Source: an uncultured Clostridia bacterium | Lineage (GTDB): Bacteria; Bacillota; Clostridia; Oscillospirales; Acutalibacteraceae | Direction: 5' to 3' | Length of the DNA: 5,079 nucleotides | Assembly: GCA_947629295.1 (NCBI GenBank) | Contig: CANRDH010000126.1 | Span: 1-5,079, forward strand | Shown here: positions 1 through 5,079 of the stretch, in pieces | Layout: each line of letters starts with the position of its first letter | Numbering within the stretch: the stretch's first letter is position 1 | Program-made: the position numbers and the translations under genes | The notes under the pieces: generated by a model | Databases searched by the model: none | What the model was told of the DNA's origin: nothing | The model's input: only the letters and a program-made list of their open reading frames with translations

Positions 1-269
1 TTTAAATTTTATCATACATTGTATATACTCACTGAAATCTTACGGTTACAATCGTATAATTTTATGATATTAATAATTTTCATTTTATTGATGTTATTAT
101 GCTTATATTCATTTATTTTCGGATTTTTGTAAAATTAATCATATTGAGTTTGTGTATATAAAATTTTCTTAGAAAACACTTCCTTTTAAAAATACAGTAT
201 TAATCAATCCTGCCCTATATTGAAAAATTGTGATTTTAAAATTTTGTCGAAAACAATAAAAAAATAGTG
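1..269. other. AT-rich intergenic region upstream of the nrdD promoter
   Basis: This stretch is strongly AT-rich and stops are frequent in every frame. I see no open frame with a ribosome binding site and no tRNA-like or strong hairpin structure. A frame open from base 2 to a TGA at 65-67 could in principle be the tail of an upstream gene, but its 21 codons look like chance in such AT-rich sequence. The A-rich run at about 249-268, just before the -35 box, resembles an UP element that would strengthen the nrdD promoter. Otherwise nothing can be assigned. Confidence 0.6.
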
Positions 270-298
270 TTGCAAATGAGAATATCATATGCTATAAT
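270..298 (+). promoter_or_regulatory. Sigma-A-type promoter of nrdDG with extended -10
   Basis: The -35 box TTGCAA lies at 270-275 (four of six consensus bases). After a 17-bp spacer, a perfect TATAAT lies at 293-298. The -10 is preceded by TG one base upstream (290-291), giving the extended form TGnTATAAT. An A-rich tract lies just upstream of the -35. Transcription would begin near 305, leaving a leader of about 65 nt before nrdD. The match is good enough to call from sequence alone, but the exact start site is inferred. Confidence 0.8.
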
Positions 299-346
299 AC
301 AAGATATAGCGTTTGGAAGCTGAATATAATACATTATATAGCGGTA
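299..346 (+). promoter_or_regulatory. Direct repeats at the nrdD start site, possible NrdR operator pair
   Basis: The pattern ACAnnATATAGCG occurs at 299-311 and again at 331-343, exactly 32 bp apart, and includes an identical 8-mer ATATAGCG. NrdR, the usual repressor of ribonucleotide reductase genes, binds paired 16-bp boxes (consensus acaCwAtATaTwGtgt) spaced by about three helical turns near the promoter. The first copy matches about 11 of 16 positions and the second about 10, and both are poor palindromes. Position and spacing fit NrdR better than the sequence does. A comparable 11/16 match occurs by chance at 16-31, so this is tentative. Confidence 0.3.
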
Positions 347-359
347 TAAGAATTAAAAC

Positions 360-363
360 GGAG
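360..363 (+). promoter_or_regulatory. Shine-Dalgarno of nrdD
   Basis: GGAG sits 8 nt before the ATG at 372. The ATG at 364 is out of frame and too close to the GGAG to be used, so the site fixes the nrdD start at 372. Confidence 0.85.
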
Positions 364-371
364 ATGATCAT

Positions 372-2582
372 ATGCGTATTATAAAAAGAAACGGATCGGA
401 AGAACCATTTAATATTGAAAAAATTGTAAATGCGGTTCAGAAGGCTAACAATGCCACTGAGCAAGGGAAAATCACAAATGAGAACATCAACGACATAGCC
501 GGGTATGTTGAATACAGATGCTCCAAAATGGACAGAGCCGTGTCAGTTGAAGAAATTCAGGATATGGTTGAGGAACAAATAATGGCTAAGGGCGCCTTTC
601 AACTTGCAAGAAATTATGTAAGATATCGCTATAATCGCTCACTTATTCGTTCCTCTAATACGACGGACAATAAAATACTGAGCCTTATTGAATGTAATAA
701 CGAAGAAGCCAAACAGGAGAATTCAAACAAAAATCCTACTGTCAACAGCGTTCAAAGGGATTACATGGCAGGCGAAGTGAGCAAGGATCTTACCCGAAGA
801 ATCCTTCTCCCTCAGGATATAGTAGAGGCTCATGAAAAGGGTATAATTCATTTTCATGACGCGGATTATTTTGCTCAGCATATGCATAACTGCGACCTTG
901 TAAATCTTGAGGATATGCTTCAAAACGGAACTGTCATAAGTGAAACTCTAATTGAAAAACCGCACAGCTTTTCAACTGCCTGCAATATAGCAACACAAAT
1001 AATAGCTCAAGTTGCAAGTAATCAGTACGGAGGTCAGAGTATAAGTCTGACGCACCTTGCCCCCTTTGTTCAGATATCAAGAGAAAAAATAAAGAGGGAA
1101 TTTCTGGCAGAAATTGAAATGCTTGGTGTCGAAGTTCCTCAGGAAACCATAGATGATATAGTTGAAGAGCGTCTGAGAAAGGAAATTACCAAAGGCGTTC
1201 AGACCATACAGTATCAGGTTGTCACTCTGCTGACAACAAACGGACAGGCGCCGTTTGTTACAGTATTTATGTATCTTAATGAAGCCAAAGACGAGCGGGA
1301 GAAAAAGGATCTTGCCATGATAATAGAGGAAACTCTTCGTCAGCGCTGTACAGGTGTTAAAAATGAGGCGGGCGTATGGATAACCCCTGCATTTCCAAAG
1401 CTTATCTATGTTCTCGAGGAAGATAATATACATGAGGGAGATCCTTATTATTATCTTACTGAGCTTGCCGCTAAATGTACAGCTAAGCGTATGGTTCCTG
1501 ACTATATTTCCGAGAAAGTAATGCTTAAAAATAAAATAGATAAAAAAGGTGATGGCCATTGCTACACCTGTATGGGCTGCCGCAGCTTCCTTACTCCTTA
1601 TATTGATGAAAACGGCGATCCGAAATATTACGGAAGGTTTAATCAAGGCGTGGTTACAGTCAATCTTGTGGACATAGGTCTCAGTGCCAACGGAAATATG
1701 GCTGATTTCTGGAAAATATTTGATGAGCGGATGGAACTTTGTCACCGTGCTTTGCGCTGCCGTCATGAAAGACTTAAGGGTACTCTTTCCGATGCCGCCC
1801 CTATACTGTGGCAATACGGAGCAATTTCAAGACTGAAAAAGGGCGAAACGATAGATAAACTGCTTTACGGCGGCTACTCTACCCTATCCCTCGGCTATGC
1901 GGGTCTGTGGGAGTGTGTATACAGCCTTAACGGTAAAAAGCTTACCGATGAGGAAGGAAAGCTGCTTGGTCTGGAAATTATGAAGAAGCTCAATGAATAT
2001 TGTGCAAAATGGAAGGCTGAGGAAAATATAGATTACAGTATATACGGCACTCCTCTTGAAAGCACGACCTATAAATTTGCAAAATGCCTGCAAAAGAGGT
2101 TTGGTATTATAAAGGGCATTACAGACAAGAATTATATTACAAACAGCTATCATGTCCATGTTACGGAAGAAATAAATGCATTCGATAAGCTTAAGCTCGA
2201 ATCGGAATTTCAGACGCTTTCTCCGGGCGGAGCAATTTCCTATGTTGAGGTTCCGAATATGCAGCATAACATCCCGGCTGTTATGCAGGTTATCAGATTT
2301 ATATATGATAACATTATGTACGCGGAGCTTAATACGAAGAGCGATTTCTGTCAGGTATGTGGGTATGACGGTGAAATTCAGATAGTTAAAGATGATAACG
2401 GAAAGCTTATTTGGAGATGCCCTAACTGCGGAAATACCGACCAAAATAAGATGAATGTGGCAAGAAGGACTTGCGGATATATAGGAACTCAATTCTGGAA
2501 TCAGGGAAGAACTCAGGAAATTAAGGAAAGAGTTCTGCATTTGTCAAATTCTGTTCTTGCAGACAAAAAAACTGTGTCATAA
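372..2582 (+). CDS. nrdD: Anaerobic (class III) ribonucleoside-triphosphate reductase, large subunit
   Basis: This cytoplasmic glycyl radical enzyme reduces ribonucleoside triphosphates to deoxyribonucleotides for DNA synthesis under anoxia. The 736 residues are slightly longer than E. coli NrdD (712). Residues 1 to about 92 form one ATP-cone (KRNG near the start, VEEIQDMVE at 59-67), the allosteric site that senses ATP/dATP. The barrel carries HNCDLVN (C174) and the finger loop CMGCRS, where C403 is the expected thiyl radical cysteine. Family motifs NGQAPFVTVFMYLNE (290-304) and TNSYHV (590-595) are intact. Near the C-terminus are a four-cysteine zinc site (C660, C663, C683, C686) and RRTCGYIG, in which G702 is the glycyl radical residue, 34 residues from the end. 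No key residue is missing. The start begins directly at the ATP-cone and has a good ribosome binding site. The gene is followed by its activase nrdG. Extra cysteines C397 and C400 lie just before the finger-loop cysteine. The reductant (formate or thioredoxin-like) cannot be decided by eye. Confidence 0.97.
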   Translation: MRIIKRNGSEEPFNIEKIVNAVQKANNATEQGKITNENINDIAGYVEYRCSKMDRAVSVEEIQDMVEEQIMAKGAFQLARNYVRYRYNRSLIRSSNTTDNKILSLIECNNEEAKQENSNKNPTVNSVQRDYMAGEVSKDLTRRILLPQDIVEAHEKGIIHFHDADYFAQHMHNCDLVNLEDMLQNGTVISETLIEKPHSFSTACNIATQIIAQVASNQYGGQSISLTHLAPFVQISREKIKREFLAEIEMLGVEVPQETIDDIVEERLRKEITKGVQTIQYQVVTLLTTNGQAPFVTVFMYLNEAKDEREKKDLAMIIEETLRQRCTGVKNEAGVWITPAFPKLIYVLEEDNIHEGDPYYYLTELAAKCTAKRMVPDYISEKVMLKNKIDKKGDGHCYTCMGCRSFLTPYIDENGDPKYYGRFNQGVVTVNLVDIGLSANGNMADFWKIFDERMELCHRALRCRHERLKGTLSDAAPILWQYGAISRLKKGETIDKLLYGGYSTLSLGYAGLWECVYSLNGKKLTDEEGKLLGLEIMKKLNEYCAKWKAEENIDYSIYGTPLESTTYKFAKCLQKRFGIIKGITDKNYITNSYHVHVTEEINAFDKLKLESEFQTLSPGGAISYVEVPNMQHNIPAVMQVIRFIYDNIMYAELNTKSDFCQVCGYDGEIQIVKDDNGKLIWRCPNCGNTDQNKMNVARRTCGYIGTQFWNQGRTQEIKERVLHLSNSVLADKKTVS

Positions 2583-2588
2583 ATTATA

Positions 2589-2670
2589 TCGGCATATATT
2601 TATCTACCCCCATCACTGAACGGTGTCGGGGGTAGATATTGCGGATACCGTAGTTGCAGCTATGTGCCGA
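2589..2670 (+). ncRNA. Candidate structured RNA element in the nrdD-nrdG spacer
   Basis: An outer stem pairs 2589-2598 with 2661-2670 (10 bp, one G-U pair). Inside it, 2601-2611 pairs perfectly with 2628-2638 (11 bp, five of them consecutive C-G pairs). That hairpin continues, after a 2x2 internal mismatch, as CAC/GTG plus a T-G pair (2614-2617 with 2622-2625) closed by GAAC. A small hairpin CGG-ATA-CCG at 2642-2650 could be a third arm. The outer stem ends at base 2670 and the nrdG Shine-Dalgarno region begins at 2671. No T-run follows either strand of the long hairpin, so it is not a standard terminator. It could tune nrdG translation, protect or cut the mRNA, or be a cis-regulatory RNA. 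The base pairing is seen directly; the role is inferred. Confidence 0.5.
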
Positions 2671-2672
2671 AG

Positions 2673-2677
2673 AAGGG
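2673..2677 (+). promoter_or_regulatory. Shine-Dalgarno of nrdG
   Basis: AAGGG (within AGAAGGG, 2671-2677) lies 9 nt before the ATG at 2687. It follows immediately after the outer stem of the spacer structure, so folding could affect its access to ribosomes. The ATG at 2662 is out of frame and inside that stem. Confidence 0.75.
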
Positions 2678-2686
2678 TAACGCTAT

Positions 2687-3214
2687 ATGTATATAGGAGA
2701 AATCATAACGTCAGATTGTGCAAACGGTATCGGGATAAGAGTGAGCGTATTTGTTTCCGGATGTACTAACCATTGCAAAGGATGTTTTCAGCCTCAGACA
2801 TGGGATTTTGAATACGGTCAGCTGTATACCTCGGAGCATGAGGATTATATAATGAAGGAATTATCCAAAAGCTACTACGACGGTCTTACCATACTGGGCG
2901 GTGAACCTTTTGAGCCTTCAAATCAAAGAGGAATAATTAAGCTTATACGCAGAGTAAGGAATGAGCTGCCGGACAGAAATGTATGGATATACACGGGCTT
3001 TACTTATGAAAATGATTTAGTACCCGGCGGATGCCGCTATACAGAATATACCGACGAAATACTTGACAACACGGATATACTTGTGGACGGCAGATTTATT
3101 GAGGAACTGAGAAATATTTCACTTAATTTCAGAGGTTCGGAAAATCAGCGTATAATAAATATGAAGGAAACAAGAAAAACCGGAAATATCATTTTATCCC
3201 CGCTTAACGACTGA
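2687..3214 (+). CDS. nrdG: Anaerobic ribonucleotide reductase-activating protein (radical SAM)
   Basis: NrdG uses a [4Fe-4S] cluster and reductive cleavage of S-adenosylmethionine to generate the glycyl radical on NrdD. The 175-residue protein has the usual length for the family. The cluster-binding motif is C26-x3-C30-x2-C33, set in SVFVSGCTNHCKGCF with the typical downstream TWDF (38-41). GGEP (71-74) is the SAM-contacting motif of radical SAM enzymes. Later family signatures are present: WIYTGFTYE (100-108), VDGRF (133-137) and FRGSENQRII (148-157). The N-terminus aligns naturally with known NrdG proteins, which supports this start, and the ribosome binding site agrees. It lies 104 nt after nrdD with no evident promoter of its own, so it is most likely cotranscribed with nrdD and ends at the hairpin at 3244-3290. 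No defect is visible. Confidence 0.96.
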   Translation: MYIGEIITSDCANGIGIRVSVFVSGCTNHCKGCFQPQTWDFEYGQLYTSEHEDYIMKELSKSYYDGLTILGGEPFEPSNQRGIIKLIRRVRNELPDRNVWIYTGFTYENDLVPGGCRYTEYTDEILDNTDILVDGRFIEELRNISLNFRGSENQRIINMKETRKTGNIILSPLND

Positions 3215-3243
3215 GTTAAATATTATGAAAACTATACTTTTAA

Positions 3244-3290
3244 AGCCGCTGCCATGTGTTTATCAAACCTGCGCAGCGGCTCTTTTGTTT
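3244..3290 (+). terminator. Rho-independent terminator of nrdDG, possibly bidirectional
   Basis: AGCCGCTGC (3244-3252) pairs perfectly with GCAGCGGCT (3273-3281), a 9-bp GC-rich stem. It is followed by the T-rich tail TCTTTTGTTT (3281-3290). Inside the 20-nt loop, GTTT (3258-3261) can pair with AAAC (3265-3268). It sits 29 nt after the nrdG stop. Read on the minus strand the same stem is followed by TTAAAAG, a weaker tail, so it may also stop transcripts coming from the GH13 side. Confidence 0.88.
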
Positions 3291-3320
3291 AAATAACGAT
3301 CGTTTTTAGTGATAATTACC

Positions 3321-3482
3321 TCAATTCAGATTGGGCAAAAGCTGGTCGGAATTTTCATATTTTGAAATATATGAAATATAAAAATCAACCATATTTCTGT
3401 CGGGATAATCGGATATTTCGCCGTCAAGCCTGTCAATAATATCTTCTCTTTCATCATTGTTATGTATTATTTTACGAAACAT
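3321..3482 (-). CDS. Small acidic protein of unknown function (53 aa)
   Basis: The frame encodes 53 residues starting MFRKIIHNNDERED and ending QLLPNLN. I do not recognise a family. Support for a real gene: a strong Shine-Dalgarno GGGAAGG (minus strand, 3498-3492) lies 9 nt before the ATG and begins directly after the stop codon of the GH13 gene. The gap between the two genes is only 16 nt, and the codon pattern (ATA, GAC, GGC, AGA) resembles the neighbours rather than the AT-rich spacers. The product is acidic (12 D/E against 6 K/R), with no signal peptide, membrane segment or cysteine. It would be translated from the GH13 mRNA. The gene ends 31 bp short of the terminator that closes nrdDG from the other side. 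It could be a conserved small protein or a chance frame; I favour a real gene. Confidence 0.6.
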   Translation of the reverse strand: MFRKIIHNNDEREDIIDRLDGEISDYPDRNMVDFYISYISKYENSDQLLPNLN

Positions 3483-3498
3483 TATTGGCCGCCTTCCC

Positions 3499-5052
3499 TT
3501 ATCTTATCTTCATAACACCAATAGACTGTGGGAGCATTATAAGCTTTTTATCCTCTGCACAAGCTTTTCCTATTGAGAATACCGGTGCATCACAATTATA
3601 TGTAAAGGGCGCACTCTGCTCTTTGTCCGTTGGATTGACAGCGATAATGAAACTTCCTCTCTTGAATATAAACGGATATTTTCCCTTTTCGGCATATACT
3701 ACCTCAAAATCACCGTCTGACTGTAAATCATCATATTCATGACGGACAGCTATAACCTTTCTTACTGTATTGAGGATAGAATCGGAATCCGACTCCTGTG
3801 CCTCAACCGTCGGTGCGTCATCGCTCATATCAACAGGAAGATAAAGCATTTCCGGCGGTGCTGTTGAAAAGCCGCGGTTAATACTGCTGTTCCACTGCAT
3901 GGGAGTACGTGTACCCGTGCGGCTGAAACCGCCCTCCTTGCTTACAAGTCCTTCGGTAAACCTCATTCCGATTTCATCACCGTAATAAAGGAACGGAACA
4001 CCTGGCATCAGGAATACAAACGAATATGCAATCTTAGCTTCGAGTGGGGTAAACATCTTTGTCATTCTCGGCGTATCATGGTTGCAGGTTATGAAGCTTA
4101 TGTAGCCCTTCCCCTTTGTCCCCTTAAGGTCATCAAGATATTCTTCAAGGAATTTGGTTATATCTCCTTTTCCGTTTTTGGAAAATACGGCTGTACATTC
4201 TCCTGTTTTCGGATTCCTTTCTCTGAAAAGATGTCTGTATCCGTTATTATCGTGGTCAAGGTAAAAATCACTGTGGAAACCGGCTCCGACTGCGACCTTA
4301 GGGTTACACCATTCGGAAATGATTGCCGCTTCGGGATATTCCTTATCAAGCATATTTCTTATATTACGCCATATTTTGCAGGTTTCGGGCTTTTCTCCGT
4401 CTTCGTTTTTAACAAGCGAATCCGCCATATCGACACGGAAGCCGTCGCAGCCCATATCAAGCCAGAAACGCATTACATCCTTCATAGCCTCAACGGACGC
4501 AACGCAGTCAGGATCTGACGGAGATTTCTGCCATGCAGGATGAGTAATATTATTAAATCCGTAATTAAGCGCAGGCTGTGAACTGAAGAAGTTTACAAGA
4601 TAATTTCCGTCCCTGTTTGTAACTCCGCATACAAATTTATACTGCGGAGGTGCTTCCCATACGCTGTCGGTCCATATATATCTGCCGCTGTATTCATTTT
4701 TTACGGGATTCTTGCTTTTCATGAACCATTCATTCTGGTCGGATGTATGACCCGGTACTAGATCGAGGAGTATTTTGATACCCTTTTCGTGCGCAGTCTC
4801 AAAAAGATGCTTTGCGTCCTCATTTGTTCCGTATCTTTCCGCAACAAGGTAGTAATTCCTTACATCATATCCTGCGTCCATGAATGGGGAATCATAAATC
4901 GGGTTAAGCCATATAGCATTACATCCAAGGCTTTTAACATAATCAAGCTTTGACTCTATTCCCCTCAGATCTCCTATCCCATCACCGTTACTGTCACAAT
5001 ATGTTTGTGGGTATATTTCATAAAAAACCGCATTTTTTAACCATTTAGGCAT
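3499..5052 (-). CDS. Cytoplasmic GH13 alpha-amylase/alpha-glucosidase-family enzyme
   Basis: This is a 517-residue glycoside hydrolase family 13 enzyme expected to act on alpha-glucosidic bonds in the cytoplasm; no signal peptide is present. The (beta/alpha)8 barrel starts at once (WLKNAVFYEIYPQTY). A metal-binding loop DSNGDGIGD (20-28) is of the oligo-1,6-glucosidase type. The conserved regions are all there: region I DLVPGH (97-102), region V QPALN (159-163), region II GFRVD with nucleophile D208, region III ISEW with acid/base E247, and region IV NHD with D326 as the third catalytic carboxylate. YYGDEIGM (356-363) and RTPMQW (382-387) match alpha-glucosidase, oligo-1,6-glucosidase and trehalose synthase relatives. 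Residues from about 415 form the C-terminal beta domain. The start is fixed by GGAGG 7 nt upstream. The exact substrate (maltooligosaccharides, isomaltooligosaccharides, trehalose/maltose conversion) cannot be told. The region I glycine (usually N) and the region V alanine (usually D) differ from well-studied members. Confidence 0.93.
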   Translation of the reverse strand: MPKWLKNAVFYEIYPQTYCDSNGDGIGDLRGIESKLDYVKSLGCNAIWLNPIYDSPFMDAGYDVRNYYLVAERYGTNEDAKHLFETAHEKGIKILLDLVPGHTSDQNEWFMKSKNPVKNEYSGRYIWTDSVWEAPPQYKFVCGVTNRDGNYLVNFFSSQPALNYGFNNITHPAWQKSPSDPDCVASVEAMKDVMRFWLDMGCDGFRVDMADSLVKNEDGEKPETCKIWRNIRNMLDKEYPEAAIISEWCNPKVAVGAGFHSDFYLDHDNNGYRHLFRERNPKTGECTAVFSKNGKGDITKFLEEYLDDLKGTKGKGYISFITCNHDTPRMTKMFTPLEAKIAYSFVFLMPGVPFLYYGDEIGMRFTEGLVSKEGGFSRTGTRTPMQWNSSINRGFSTAPPEMLYLPVDMSDDAPTVEAQESDSDSILNTVRKVIAVRHEYDDLQSDGDFEVVYAEKGKYPFIFKRGSFIIAVNPTDKEQSAPFTYNCDAPVFSIGKACAEDKKLIMLPQSIGVMKIR

Positions 5053-5059
5053 AGATAAA

Positions 5060-5064
5060 CCTCC
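5060..5064 (-). promoter_or_regulatory. Shine-Dalgarno of the GH13 gene
   Basis: On the minus strand GGAGG lies 7 nt before the ATG at 5052, a near-ideal site that fixes the start. Only 27 bases upstream of the start are in the window, so the promoter or any upstream operon partner is not visible. Confidence 0.88.
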
Positions 5065-5079
5065 GTTTTTGATAATTTT

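Noticed and set aside
16..31. NrdR-box-like sequence near the left edge
   Set aside because: It matches about 11 of 16 consensus positions but lies far upstream of the promoter, unpaired, in very AT-rich DNA where such matches arise by chance.
2..67. Possible 3' end of an upstream plus-strand gene
   Set aside because: The open stretch is only 21 codons, has no motif, and its composition matches the surrounding non-coding DNA.
233..242. ATTTTAAAAT palindrome upstream of the promoter
   Set aside because: It is a trivial A/T palindrome expected at this base composition.
1077..1814. Long open frame of 245 codons on the minus strand inside nrdD
   Set aside because: It lies wholly antisense to a gene whose every family motif is intact. 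The product is rich in F, I, H and C as expected from reverse-reading NrdD codons, and no proper ribosome binding site context is evident.
1884..2540. Second long antisense frame (218 codons) in nrdD
   Set aside because: For the same reason it is a shadow of nrdD codons; it shows no recognisable domain and no independent promoter or operon context.
2601..2638. Long GC-rich hairpin as a terminator between nrdD and nrdG
   Set aside because: No T-run follows on either strand, and nrdG has no visible promoter of its own, so full termination here would leave nrdG unexpressed. It is treated as part of a structured spacer instead.
3295..3304. Perfect 10-bp palindrome AACGATCGTT after the terminator
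   Set aside because: It is short, without a loop, and lies between two convergent gene ends where an operator would have nothing to control; most likely chance.
4078..4518. Plus-strand frames of 146 and 74 codons opposite the GH13 gene
   Set aside because: They overlap the GH13 catalytic barrel on the other strand, with no ribosome binding site or recognisable protein features.

Overview
The window looks like a piece of chromosome from a low-GC, anaerobic Gram-positive bacterium, most likely a gut or rumen clostridium (Ruminococcus/Oscillospiraceae-like). This is an inference. It rests on the oxygen-sensitive class III ribonucleotide reductase, the strong GGAG/GGAGG ribosome binding sites, AT-rich spacers, frequent ATA codons, and protein sequences that read like Firmicutes homologues. 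No mobile element, CRISPR array, tRNA or rRNA is visible.

Layout: bases 1-371 are an AT-rich leader ending in a well-formed extended -10 sigma-A promoter (270-298) and a 5' leader of about 65 nt that carries repeats which may be an operator. Next comes nrdD (372-2582, +), the class III ribonucleoside-triphosphate reductase. A 104-nt spacer follows (2583-2686) that can fold into a closed multi-stem RNA whose last paired base touches the nrdG Shine-Dalgarno. Then comes nrdG (2687-3214, +), the radical SAM activase. A strong hairpin with a T-rich tail (3244-3290) ends the nrdDG unit. On the opposite strand, converging on that hairpin, are a cytoplasmic GH13 alpha-amylase/alpha-glucosidase-type enzyme (5052-3499, -) and, 16 nt after its stop, a previously unlisted 53-codon gene with its own Shine-Dalgarno (3482-3321, -).

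How the genes work together: NrdG uses its [4Fe-4S] cluster and S-adenosylmethionine to put a glycyl radical on NrdD, which then reduces ribonucleoside triphosphates to deoxyribonucleotides without oxygen. The GH13 enzyme belongs to intracellular alpha-glucan or maltooligosaccharide use and has no evident link to nrdDG. The two units simply share a convergent terminator region.

The genes themselves are ordinary. The parts most worth a second look are non-coding or small: the structured nrdD-nrdG spacer, the 32-bp-spaced repeats at the nrdD start site, and the 53-residue acidic protein behind the GH13 gene. I found no convincing evidence of a wholly new multi-gene system.
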